From assembly GCA_910578965.1 (NCBI GenBank), contig CAJTSP010000002.1, positions 1-62,477 of the forward strand: 62,477 nt of DNA. Direction: 5' to 3'. Positions within the stretch are counted from its first letter, which is position 1; each line of letters opens with the position of its first letter. The translations under genes and the position numbers were made by a program. The stretch comes from an uncultured Oscillospiraceae bacterium (lineage in GTDB: Bacteria > Bacillota > Clostridia > Oscillospirales > Ruminococcaceae). Of this stretch, positions 26,036 to 33,786 are shown piece by piece. The notes below the pieces were generated by a model. That model had not been told where the DNA came from. It ran no database searches and was given only the letters and a program-made list of their open reading frames with translations.

Positions 26036-26064
26036 TTGACAAATTCGACACTCGTCGCTATGAT
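26036..26064 (+). promoter_or_regulatory. Promoter of the T-box/met operon
   Basis: TTGACA (26036-26041) and TATGAT (26059-26064) with a 17-bp spacer. The transcript would begin about 26071, at the 5' end of the T-box leader. Confidence 0.8.
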
Positions 26065-26070
26065 AGGGAT

Positions 26071-26378
26071 AATATCCTCAAAACCGACGTAGAAGAGAAG
26101 AGTAGGTTTTCGGCATTGGCCCCTGCAAGAGAGCCCGGCAGGTGGAAACGGGCGGGGTACAGGAAACCGAACATGGCCTCTGAGTTGCGTGGGCGAGGGG
26201 CAGGAGCCCTAAGCCCGCGACGGGTGCGCCCGTTACCGCGCCGGGCTGTAACCGCCGCGTTTTTTGGCGCGGCGCCGCAGCCACAAAGGCCGTTTCCGCG
26301 AGGGTGCGGCAAACCAAGGTGGTACCGCGGGTTTTTTCGCCCGCCCTTGTTTTTGCGAGCAAGGGCGGGCTTTTTGTT
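26071..26378 (+). promoter_or_regulatory. T-box leader, methionine type
   Basis: The canonical T-box AAGGTGGTACCGCGG is at 26316-26330, followed by a strong terminator (stem around 26339-26370, then TTTTTGTTTT). Stem I is visible upstream: AGTA at 26101-26104 and GAAC at 26169-26172 flank the specifier loop, and the next triplet is ATG (26173-26175), matching methionine. The AG-bulge/distal loop segments (GAGAGCC ... GGTGGAAAC) are also present. Uncharged tRNA-Met should stabilise the antiterminator and switch on metNIQ. The specifier call is an inference from position; the T-box itself is certain. Confidence 0.93.
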
Positions 26379-26481
26379 TTACGCCGTACCCGCCCGGCAG
26401 GGCGGCACCCTTTGGAGGCGCTGTTTTCTGGCATTACCGCCTGGCCGCAGCTTTTGAAATAAGGAGCGCTGAATACAGTAT

Positions 26482-27261
26482 ATGATCGAGATCAAACACC
26501 TGACCAAGATTTTCCGCGACGCCTCCGGCGAGGTGGTTGCCTTGCGGGATGCGTCGGCCGTGATTGGAGACGGGGACATCTTTGGCATCATCGGCATGAG
26601 CGGCGCGGGCAAAAGCACCCTGCTGCGCTGTTTGTGCCTGTTGGAGGAGCCCACCGAGGGCGAGGTGCTGCTGGACGGCCAGAGCCTTTCGAGCCTGAAA
26701 GGCGAGGCCCGCCGGGCCGCCCACCGCCAGATGGGGGTGGTGTTCCAGGGGTACAACCTGCTGATGCAGAAGACGGTGGCCGAAAACGTGGCCTTTCCCC
26801 TAAAACTGGAGCGCGGATACGACAAGGCCGCGGCGGCCGCCCGGGTGGCCGAGCTTTTGGAGCTGGTAGGCCTTGCCGACAAGGCGGCCAGCTACCCCAG
26901 CCAGCTTTCGGGCGGGCAGAAGCAGCGGGTGGCGATTGCCCGGGCGCTGGCTGCACGGCCAAGGGTATTGCTGTGCGACGAGCCCACCAGCGCGCTGGAC
27001 CCCCTCACCACCCGCGCCATGTTGCGGCTGCTCAAGGACATCAACGCAAAATTAGGGGTCACCATCGTCATCATCACCCACGAGCTGGCGGTGGTGCGCA
27101 GCATCTGCAACCGGGTAACCGTGATCGATGCAAGCCGGTTTGTGGAGACCGGCGACGTGTACGAGGTATTCAACAACCCACGCAGCGAGATCACCCGGAT
27201 GCTGCTGGGCGGCGTTTTGGAAAACGAACAGGGAGAACGGGAGGTCATGCAGGATGGCTGA
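26482..27261 (+). CDS. metN: Methionine ABC transporter ATPase, lacking the NIL domain
   Basis: This 259-residue ATPase has Walker A GMSGAGKST near residue 37, VVFQGYNLL (Q-loop), signature LSGGQKQ, Walker B VLLCDEPTSALDP and H-loop ITHELAVV. MetN proteins usually run to about 340 residues with a C-terminal regulatory NIL domain that binds methionine; this one stops after the nucleotide-binding domain. Feedback (trans-inhibition) should therefore be absent. It overlaps metI by 8 bp and is under T-box control. The AAGGAG site lies rather far (about 15 bp) from the ATG. Confidence 0.9.
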   Translation: MIEIKHLTKIFRDASGEVVALRDASAVIGDGDIFGIIGMSGAGKSTLLRCLCLLEEPTEGEVLLDGQSLSSLKGEARRAAHRQMGVVFQGYNLLMQKTVAENVAFPLKLERGYDKAAAAARVAELLELVGLADKAASYPSQLSGGQKQRVAIARALAARPRVLLCDEPTSALDPLTTRAMLRLLKDINAKLGVTIVIITHELAVVRSICNRVTVIDASRFVETGDVYEVFNNPRSEITRMLLGGVLENEQGEREVMQDG

Positions 27262-27922
27262 GTTTTTTGCAAAATATGCGGTGCTGCTGGGCGAGGGCAT
27301 TTTGGAGACCCTGTACATGACCCTGGTGCCCACCCTGTTTGCCTACCTGCTGGGGCTGCCCATGGGGGTGCTGCTGACCGTGACCAAAGCCGGCGGGATA
27401 CGCCCCGCGCCCCGGTTTAACGCATTGTTCGGCTGGGTGGTAAACATCCTGCGCAGCCTGCCGTTTATGATCCTGATGATCTTTATCATCCCCTTTACCC
27501 GGCTGATCGCGGGCACCAGCATCGGGGCCACCGCCGCCTGCGTGCCGCTGACCATTGCCGCCGCCCCCTTTGTAGCCCGGATGGTGGAGCAGAGCCTGGA
27601 GGAGATCGACGCGGGGGTGATTGAGGCCGCCCGCTGCATGGGGGCCGCCGACCTGCAGATCGTGACCCGGGTGCTGCTGGTGGAAAGCGTGCCCAGCCTT
27701 TTGCGCGGGCTTTCGATCAGCACCATCACCCTTTTGGGATACACCGCCATTACCGGCGCGGTGGGCGCGGGGGGGCTGGGCAACATCGCTTTCCGGTTTG
27801 GATACCAGCGTTACCAGGACGATGTGATGTATGTGACGGTGGCGCTGCTGATTTTGCTGGTCTGCGTGATCCAGGCCATCTTTAACCGGCTGGCCTCCCG
27901 CGCCGACAAGCGCAACCGGTAA
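27254..27922 (+). CDS. metI: Methionine ABC transporter permease
   Basis: This 222-residue membrane protein has five hydrophobic segments and the EAA-type loop EAARCMGAADLQIVTRVLL that docks to MetN. LRSLPFMILMIFIIPFTR and GYTAITGAVGAGGLGNIA are hallmark MetI blocks. The ATG at 27254 lies within the end of metN. A gap of 123 bp containing small hairpins separates it from metQ. Confidence 0.93.
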   Translation: MAEFFAKYAVLLGEGILETLYMTLVPTLFAYLLGLPMGVLLTVTKAGGIRPAPRFNALFGWVVNILRSLPFMILMIFIIPFTRLIAGTSIGATAACVPLTIAAAPFVARMVEQSLEEIDAGVIEAARCMGAADLQIVTRVLLVESVPSLLRGLSISTITLLGYTAITGAVGAGGLGNIAFRFGYQRYQDDVMYVTVALLILLVCVIQAIFNRLASRADKRNR

Positions 27923-28045
27923 ATGCGGCGCGGCCTTTACCGTACCTCTTAAGGCTGTCCCTTTAGGGCGGCTTTTAGGCAGCGGCCTTTCACCGCTGAA
28001 TAAAAACGGGCGTAGAACGCCCAGGAAAGTATGGAGGGAACAAGC

Positions 28046-28873
28046 ATGAAGAAGGTATTGACATTGGTTCTGGCCCTGGCGCTGCTGCTGGCGCTGGCAG
28101 GCTGCGGCGGCGGCACGGGCTACAAGATCGGCATCCCTGCCGACGCCACCAACGGCGCAAGGGCGCTGCTGCTGCTGGAGGCGCAGGGCATTTTGACCAT
28201 GAAGGAAGGCGTTGGGCTTGCCGCCACCGAGCAGGACATTGCCGAAAACCCCTACAATGTGGAAATTGTGGCCATGGAGGCGGCCAACCTGCCGGCCAGC
28301 CTGCCCGACCTTGACCTTGCGGTGATCAACGGCAACTACGCCAGCGGCGCGGGCATTGGGGATTCGGTGCTGGTCACCGAGGATGCCGAGAGCGTGGCCG
28401 CCCAGACCTACGGCAACATCCTGGCCGTAAAGGAGGGGCGCGAAAACGAGCCGGCCATCCAGGCGCTGCTGGCCGTGCTGATGAGCAAGGACGTGCAGGA
28501 CTGGATCGCCGCCAACTACAACGGCATCGTGATGCCGATGGGCGCCCAGGACCTGACCATCCCCCCCATCAGCTCGCCGGTCACGATCAAGGTGGGCGCT
28601 TCGCCCAGCCCCCACGCTGAAATCCTGGAGTATGTCAAGCCGATCCTGGGCCAGCACAACGTGACCCTGGACATTGTAGAGTTTGACGATTACGTGATGC
28701 CCAACACCGGCGTGGAGGACGGCTCGCTCGACGCCAACTACTTCCAGCACCAGCCGTATCTGGACGACTTTAACGCCGAACAGGGCACCCACATCGCCAG
28801 CGTAGGGGTGGTGCACTACGAGCCGATGGGCCTTTACCCCGGCAAGACCGACAGCCTTGATTTTGTAAAGTAA
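28046..28873 (+). CDS. metQ: MetQ/NlpA-family lipoprotein, circularly permuted
   Basis: This is the methionine-binding lipoprotein of the MetNIQ importer. The 275-residue product starts at 28046 (GGAGGG 7 bp upstream) and has a lipoprotein signal with lipobox LAGC, Cys20. The mature chain then begins with what is normally the C-terminal half of MetQ: YKIGIPADATNGARALLLLE at residues 26-45, GVGLAATEQDIAENP, LDLAVINGNYA near 90-98, ending about 165. After a linker (166-180) comes the normal N-terminal half: IKVGASPSPHAEILEYVKPI at 181-200, VEFDDYVMPN, GSLDANYFQHQPYLDDF near 226-242 and YEPMGLYPGKTDSLD at the very end. Both halves are complete and conserved, and the join falls exactly where canonical MetQ has SLDEL...IAIPND. 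The gene is in the expected operon place, so it is probably functional. Confidence 0.93.
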   Translation: MKKVLTLVLALALLLALAGCGGGTGYKIGIPADATNGARALLLLEAQGILTMKEGVGLAATEQDIAENPYNVEIVAMEAANLPASLPDLDLAVINGNYASGAGIGDSVLVTEDAESVAAQTYGNILAVKEGRENEPAIQALLAVLMSKDVQDWIAANYNGIVMPMGAQDLTIPPISSPVTIKVGASPSPHAEILEYVKPILGQHNVTLDIVEFDDYVMPNTGVEDGSLDANYFQHQPYLDDFNAEQGTHIASVGVVHYEPMGLYPGKTDSLDFVK

Positions 28874-28888
28874 CCCCGGCATCGCTTT

Positions 28889-28922
28889 GGCCGCCCCCGT
28901 ATTTTGCAGGGGCGGCCTTCCT
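28889..28922 (+). terminator. Probable terminator after metQ
   Basis: A 9-bp GC stem (28889-28897 with 28909-28917) with an 11-nt loop is followed by TTCCTGTG, a poor U-run. It lies 15 bp after the metQ stop. Confidence 0.5.
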
Positions 28923-28958
28923 GTGCTTTGGGCCCGGCAGCAAGAGCACGACCCGGGC

Positions 28959-29006
28959 TTGACAGGAGCCGGAAAAGAGGGTATCATATGAGCGAGTATT
29001 CATATG
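28959..29006 (+). promoter_or_regulatory. smsCB promoter with overlapping palindromic operator
   Basis: TTGACA (28959-28964), 17-bp spacer and TATCAT (28982-28987). A perfect 7-8-7 inverted repeat, CATATGA (28985-28991) and TCATATG (29000-29006), overlaps the -10 and the start site. Its placement is that of a repressor operator; the ATGA...TTCAT shape is loosely like ArsR/SmtB-family sites. No regulator gene is adjacent. Confidence 0.75.
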
Positions 29007-29055
29007 ATTGACGGCACGGCCTACGCGGCCTGCGGATGAGGAGGGGACGACCCGA

Positions 29056-29784
29056 GTGCTGGAGCTTATGCATATCGCCTGGGGGCTGCCGGGCGGCGAG
29101 GAGATCATTAAGGACGTGAGCTTTATCGCGCCTACCGGCAGGCTGGTGGTGGTAACCGGGCCGAACGGCGGCGGCAAAACCAGCCTTGCCAAGCTGATTG
29201 CGGGGCTGGAAACCCCCTCGGCCGGGCATATTTTGCTGGATGGACAGGACATTACCGGGCTGGACATTACCGCCCGTGCGCGGGCCGGGGTGGGCTATGC
29301 CTTCCAGCAGCCGGTGCGTTTTAAGGGGCTGACCGTGCGGGACCTGCTGGAGCTGGCCGCCGGCCGCCCCATGGACGAAACAGCCCTGTGCGAGGTGCTG
29401 GGCAAGGTGGGGCTGTGCGCCAACGAATACATTGGCCGGGAGCTGAACGCCAGCCTCTCGGGTGGGGAGATCAAGCGGATCGAGATTGCCAGCGTGTTGG
29501 CCCGCAAAGCAAAGCTCTCCATTTTTGACGAGCCGGAGGCCGGTATCGACTTGTGGAGCTTTGCCAGGCTGGTGGATACCTTTGAGGAGCTGCGCAAAAA
29601 CGCCGAGGGTACCCTGATGATCATCAGCCACCAGGAGCGCATCCTTGCCATTGCGGACGAGATCGTGGTGATTGCCGAGGGCCGGGTGCGTGCGGCCGGC
29701 CCCCGTGAGGAGATCCTGCCCACCCTGCTGGGCAACGAGCGGGCGGCCCGCTGCCCGCTGGGGAAAGGGAGTGCGGTAGTATGA
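29056..29784 (+). CDS. smsC: SufC-like ATPase of a minimal SUF (SmsC) Fe-S assembly system
   Basis: This protein of about 242 residues is an ABC-type ATPase of the SufC family. It has Walker A GPNGGGKTS, AFQQPVRFKG (Q-loop), signature LSGGE, Walker B LSIFDEPEAGID and H-loop IISHQERI; DEPEAGID is SufC-like. It has no membrane partner and instead pairs with a SufB-like scaffold, which it overlaps by 4 bp. The GTG at 29056 (AGGAGGGG upstream) is the preferred start; an ATG at 29068 is possible. The two-gene composition matches the SMS (SmsCB) systems described in archaea and some anaerobic bacteria. Confidence 0.88.
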   Translation: MLELMHIAWGLPGGEEIIKDVSFIAPTGRLVVVTGPNGGGKTSLAKLIAGLETPSAGHILLDGQDITGLDITARARAGVGYAFQQPVRFKGLTVRDLLELAAGRPMDETALCEVLGKVGLCANEYIGRELNASLSGGEIKRIEIASVLARKAKLSIFDEPEAGIDLWSFARLVDTFEELRKNAEGTLMIISHQERILAIADEIVVIAEGRVRAAGPREEILPTLLGNERAARCPLGKGSAVV

Positions 29785-30707
29785 GCGATATAAACCCCAT
29801 CGCCAAAAACCTTTTGCGGATGGTCTCAGACCTTGACGGGGCCTTTACCGGCGCCTACAACATCCGGCAGGACGGCGAGTGCGCGGGGCGGCAATCCAGC
29901 CCCAACATCCGGCTGGAAAGCAAGGCCGACGGGCCGGGGCTGGTGATCCAGGTGCTGCCCGGCGCCAGGGGCGAAACAGTGTATATCCCCGCCTGCGTGA
30001 CCCACAGTAAGGTGAATGACCTTGTGTACAACGACTTTTTTATCGGCGAGGGGGCCGACGTGACTATTGTGGCCGGCTGCGGGGTACATGCCGACGGCGA
30101 GGAGGACGCGCGCCACAACGGCATCCACCGGTTTTTTGTGGGCCGGGGGGCACATGTGTTGTATAAAGAAAAGCATGTGGGCACCGGCAACGGGGCCGGT
30201 GCGCGCCGGATCGATCCGGTAACCGACATCACCCTGGCCGAAGACGCCTTTCTGGAAATGGATACCGTGCAATTAGGCGGGGTGGACACCACGATGCGCA
30301 AAACCACCGCCAGCCTCGCCGCGCGGGCAAGGCTGATTGTACGGGAGCGGCTTTTGACCGAGGGAGGCCAACAGGCCGAGAGCGATTTTACCGTGACCCT
30401 TACCGGCGAGGACTCCGGGGTAGACCTTATCTCCCGCTCGGTGGCAAAGGGGCGCTCGCGGCAGGTTTTCCGCTCCAACCTGCGGGGGCTTGCGCGCTGT
30501 GCCGGCCATTCGGAGTGCGACGCCATCCTGGCCGACGAGGGCAGCGTGCTGGCCCTGCCGGGGCTGGAGGCGGAGCATCTGGATGCCGCCCTGATCCACG
30601 AGGCCGCCATCGGCAAGATTGCAGGCGAACAGCTTCTCAAGCTGCGCACCCTGGGCCTAACCGAGCAGGAGGCCGAGGAGCGGATTGTGGCGGGATTTCT
30701 AAAATGA
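29781..30707 (+). CDS. smsB: SufB/D-like scaffold of a minimal SUF system (SmsB)
   Basis: This 308-residue SufBD-core protein has a central beta-helix pattern with IVAGCGVHADGEEDARHNGI, LEMDTVQLGGVDTT, a SNLRGLARCAGHSECDAIL segment and the typical C-terminal EHLDAALIHEAAIGKI with conserved Glu and His. It is shorter than SufB (about 480 residues) because the N-terminal helical domain is reduced, as in SmsB. It builds Fe-S clusters with SmsC in the cytoplasm. Such clusters are required by the radical-SAM enzymes and hydrogenase encoded nearby. The operon ends with a good terminator at 30817. Confidence 0.88.
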   Translation: MSDINPIAKNLLRMVSDLDGAFTGAYNIRQDGECAGRQSSPNIRLESKADGPGLVIQVLPGARGETVYIPACVTHSKVNDLVYNDFFIGEGADVTIVAGCGVHADGEEDARHNGIHRFFVGRGAHVLYKEKHVGTGNGAGARRIDPVTDITLAEDAFLEMDTVQLGGVDTTMRKTTASLAARARLIVRERLLTEGGQQAESDFTVTLTGEDSGVDLISRSVAKGRSRQVFRSNLRGLARCAGHSECDAILADEGSVLALPGLEAEHLDAALIHEAAIGKIAGEQLLKLRTLGLTEQEAEERIVAGFLK

Positions 30708-30816
30708 GCCTTCCTGCGCTGCGCGGCAAAGCCCTTTCGGGGATCCCGCAGCCGGGCAAAAATGCCCTACCGCATCAAGGGGCTGTGCTGGCGCCGCCTT
30801 TTACGGCAAAAAACAA

Positions 30817-30855
30817 CCGGGCAGAAAGCGAACGCTTCCTGCCCGGCATTTTTTC
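30817..30855 (+). terminator. Rho-independent terminator of smsCB
   Basis: An 8-bp CCGGGCAG/CTGCCCGG stem extended by an inner AGCG/CGCT pair (30817-30848) is followed by CATTTTTTCG. Confidence 0.85.
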
Positions 30856-30899
30856 GCCCTGCTTATCTGCTACAGGCCGGGCGGGGATGGAACCCGTTG

Positions 30900-31067
30900 T
30901 TATTTGGAACGGAACAGCAGCTTGTTGATTGCCTCGTCCGGCTTGCCGGCCAGCCGTCTTACTACCACCGTAAGCAGAATATTCAGTACCCGGCAGGGGG
31001 TGCCGATGGAAAAGATGTACATGGTGTTGCAAAAGACCAGCAGCAGGCCGCATAGGCAATGCGGCCC
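30900..31067 (-). pseudogene. Remnant of a membrane-protein C-terminus
   Basis: A 55-codon open frame bounded by stops on both sides has protein-like character: a hydrophobic start (CGLLLVFCNTMYIFSIG), then LLTVVVRRLAGKPDEAINK and a basic end. There is no start codon with a ribosome site at its head. It looks like the last part of a decayed membrane protein; the family is not recognised. Confidence 0.4.
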
Positions 31068-31152
31068 TTATCCACCGCAGCCGCCCTCTGCCGGATCGGC
31101 TCGCCCCCATTCCCGTCGATAGCCTGCCCTCACAATACCTTCATGGCCTTGC

Positions 31153-31281
31153 TCACTCTTTTCCGATTGCTGCAATCAGGCCGATCTCAACATCCAGGCC
31201 ATCGTATAGCTGTACGCTCGATACACACAGCCTGGCCGGGAACCCGTATCCACAACTGTTGGACGACACCCGGGCAGTTTT
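31153..31281 (-). pseudogene. Remnant resembling a RidA/YjgF C-terminus
   Basis: A 42-codon open frame ends in GFPARLCVSSVQLYDGLDVE followed by an IGLIAAI-type strand, very like the closing strands of RidA-family enamine deaminases (PAR-CV ... VEI-AIA). The expected upstream 80 residues are missing or frame-shifted. This is a decayed gene lying between smsCB and plsY. Confidence 0.5.
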
Positions 31282-31319
31282 TTACCTGCTCGGCATCCCT
31301 CGGTTACACATACAGGTTT

Positions 31320-32084
31320 TTACTTCTTTTTGCCCTTGCCAAACTTACTGAGGTCAAATTTGTACTCGGTGCCATTGCGGATACGCTGGATGTTGGAGCG
31401 GTGCATCCAGATCACCAGCCCGCCCATAACGGCGGCACAGAGGGTGGTAAAAAAAACGTCCCCCCCGCGGTACCAGGCGTACAGGGCGGTAAACACCGGA
31501 TAGAGCGCCGCCGCCGTGATGCTGCACAGGCTCATCATGCGGAAGGCAAAAAATTCGATGGCGAAAACCACCGCCAGCGCCAGCACCACCGGCGGTGCGG
31601 TAGCAAGGATGGCGCCCGCCGCGGTGGCCACCCCCTTGCCTCCTTTAAAGTGGAACCAGATGGGCCAGAGATGCCCCAGCACCGCGCAAAAGGCCGAGAT
31701 GTAAGCGCCTACCAGCGCCGCCTCGGGGTTCAGGTTAACCAAGGTAACCAAAAACCGCCCCAGTAGGGTGGCAACGGCCCCTTTGCCAAGGTCGCCAAGG
31801 ATGGTAAGGCCGGCTGCCTTGCCGCCAAAGGTGCGCAGCATGTTGGTGGTGCCGGCGTTGCCGCTGCCGTGAGCACGGATGTCATCCCTATACATCCGCC
31901 TGCTCACCATAATGCCAAAGTCCAGGCTGCCGATGAGGTAGGCCAGCACCGCACCCAACGCCCACATGCCAACGGTCGGCCAGGATACCTGGGTGGTGAT
32001 AAAAATGGCGGTTGGGCCGTCCGCCCCGCCAATGATCCCAATGCTGCCCTGGGCAAAAGACGGCCGTGTGATTGCGTTTAACAT
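31320..32084 (-). CDS. plsY: Glycerol-3-phosphate acyltransferase PlsY with unusual N-terminal extension
   Basis: This membrane acyltransferase transfers acyl from acyl-phosphate to glycerol-3-phosphate. All three PlsY motifs are present: RAHGSGNAGTTNMLRTFGG, FHFKGGKGVATAAGA and HRSNIQRIRNGTEYKF, with five hydrophobic segments. The start at 32084 (AAGGAGGG) gives 254 residues. About 35 extra residues precede the first normal membrane helix and contain GSIGIIGGADGPTAIFIT, which is the signature segment of Na+-translocating decarboxylase beta subunits (OadB), not of PlsY. The gene follows der, 214 bp downstream of it. Confidence 0.9.
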   Translation of the reverse strand: MLNAITRPSFAQGSIGIIGGADGPTAIFITTQVSWPTVGMWALGAVLAYLIGSLDFGIMVSRRMYRDDIRAHGSGNAGTTNMLRTFGGKAAGLTILGDLGKGAVATLLGRFLVTLVNLNPEAALVGAYISAFCAVLGHLWPIWFHFKGGKGVATAAGAILATAPPVVLALAVVFAIEFFAFRMMSLCSITAAALYPVFTALYAWYRGGDVFFTTLCAAVMGGLVIWMHRSNIQRIRNGTEYKFDLSKFGKGKKK

Positions 32085-32298
32085 TGCTATTCCCTCCTTT
32101 GCAGCCGCTGCTGCTCTGCCGGGCCGGCCCACGTTCCCCTGTCCCGCGGCCGGCTTTTGTGCGGCGCGGCGGCATGCCAGCCCTGTATTGATTCCCCGCC
32201 GAACATTTTTTCGTCCGGCAAAATGGGGGGGGGCTGGGGGACGTGTCCCCCAGATCGGCCCTTTTACGCCGTTGCCCGGGCTCGCCCCTTTTGCGCCC

Positions 32299-33639
32299 CT
32301 ACGGCCTGCCCTTTGCGCCGCCGTCGCCCCGCTCGCGCACCAGCATACGTATTGGCGTGCCCTCAAGGCCAAAGCTCTCCCGGACCTGGTTTTCGAGATA
32401 ACGCTGGTACGAAAAATGGAAAAGCTCCCTGCGGTTTACAAAACACACAAAGGTGGGCGGGCGGGTAGACGCCTGGGTCATATAGAAAATCTTGAGGCGG
32501 CGGCCCTTGTCGCTGGGGGGCTGTACCCGCGCGGTGGCCCGGGCAAGCAGCTCGTTGAGCACCCCGGTGCGCACCCGTAGCGCATTGTTGGCATCCACCG
32601 TCTTAATCATTTCAAACAGCTTATCCACACGCTGGCCGGTTTTGGCGCTAATGAACAGGATGGGCGCGTAGGCCATAAAGCTAAAATCGTTCTCCAGCTT
32701 TTTGCGCATATTTTCCATTGTTTTATCGTCTTTTTCTACCGCGTCCCACTTGTTGACCGCAATGATGCAGGCCTTGCCCTGCTCGTGCGCGTAGCCGGCC
32801 ACCTTGCTGTCCTGCTCGGTAAAGCCCTGGGTGGCGTCGATCAGGACAACGCACACCCGGCTGCGCTCCACCGCCGCCAGGCTGCGCAGCACGCTGTACC
32901 GTTCCACTCCGTCCTCCACCCGGCCCTTTTTGCGCAGGCCGGCGGTATCGGTAAACACAAAGCTGCCAAAGGCATTGTCCACCGGGCTGTCTATTGCGTC
33001 CCGGGTGGTGCCGGCCACATCGGCCACGATCATCCGCTCCTCGCCCAGGATATAGTTGACCAGGCTGGATTTGCCCACGTTGGGCCGGCCGATCACCGCC
33101 ACCGGGATGCGCTCTCCCTCCTCCCGGCCCTCCTCGGGCCAGGCAAGGTGACTGCATACCGCGTCCAGCAAATCGCCGGTGCCGTGCCCGTGCACGCTGG
33201 ACACCGCCACCAGCTCGCCCAAACCCAGCGAATAAAAATCGTACAGCTCGAGCGGCGGCTCGCCCACCCGGTCGCACTTGTTTACCGCCAGCACCACCGG
33301 CTTGCCGCTGCGCTGCAAAAGGGCCGCGATCTCCTGGTCCTGGGCGGTGACCCCGGCCATGAGGTCGGCAACCATAATGATGCAGTCGGCCGAGTCGATG
33401 GCAAGCTGGGCCTGCCGGCGGATGTGCGCCAGGATGCCGTCGTCAACGCCCGGCTCGATGCCGCCGGTGTCGGCCAGCAAAAAGCGGCGGTTCTGCCACT
33501 CGCACTCGGCAAAAATGCGATCCCGGGTGATGCCGGGGGTGTCCTCCACAATAGCCAGCCGCTGGCCGATGAGCTTGTTGAACAGGGTGGATTTGCCCAC
33601 GTTGGGCCGGCCCACCACCGCTACAATGGGTTTTGCCAT
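32299..33639 (-). CDS. der: Ribosome biogenesis GTPase Der (EngA)
   Basis: This 446-residue double-GTPase is needed for 50S subunit maturation. It has two complete G domains: GRPNVGKST near residue 10 with DTGGIE, NKCD; and GRPNVGKSS near residue 185 with DTAG, NKWD. The C-terminal KH-like domain contains PIRMLVRERGDG. Length is normal. It is preceded by an extended -10 promoter and a structured leader at 33661-33746. Confidence 0.97.
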   Translation of the reverse strand: MAKPIVAVVGRPNVGKSTLFNKLIGQRLAIVEDTPGITRDRIFAECEWQNRRFLLADTGGIEPGVDDGILAHIRRQAQLAIDSADCIIMVADLMAGVTAQDQEIAALLQRSGKPVVLAVNKCDRVGEPPLELYDFYSLGLGELVAVSSVHGHGTGDLLDAVCSHLAWPEEGREEGERIPVAVIGRPNVGKSSLVNYILGEERMIVADVAGTTRDAIDSPVDNAFGSFVFTDTAGLRKKGRVEDGVERYSVLRSLAAVERSRVCVVLIDATQGFTEQDSKVAGYAHEQGKACIIAVNKWDAVEKDDKTMENMRKKLENDFSFMAYAPILFISAKTGQRVDKLFEMIKTVDANNALRVRTGVLNELLARATARVQPPSDKGRRLKIFYMTQASTRPPTFVCFVNRRELFHFSYQRYLENQVRESFGLEGTPIRMLVRERGDGGAKGRP

Positions 33640-33660
33640 ACCTTGCTTCCCTTTCCCCTA

Positions 33661-33746
33661 TATGGCTGCCCGGGCGGTGCGGGCCGGGTTGTGCATCCCA
33701 TGCCAGGCCCCTGCCCGCCTGGGCAGCCATATTGTATATTATACCA
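33661..33746 (-). promoter_or_regulatory. der promoter and hairpin leader
   Basis: On the minus strand TGGTATAAT (33746-33738) is a perfect extended -10 without a good -35. The transcript then begins with one arm of a long inverted repeat: 33713-33731 pairs with 33661-33677 (TATGGCTGCCC arms, 17 of 18 matching), enclosing about 35 nt. The hairpin ends just before the der ribosome site. Confidence 0.6.
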
Positions 33747-33786
33747 ACAAAATACTATTTGGATATTAGCGCATCCGCAAAAGGGC

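Noticed and set aside
27245..28987. 580-codon open frame on the minus strand opposite metI-metQ
   Set aside because: It mirrors the high third-position GC of metI and metQ, is His/Gly/Gln-rich without domains, and has no ribosome site. It is a composition artefact.
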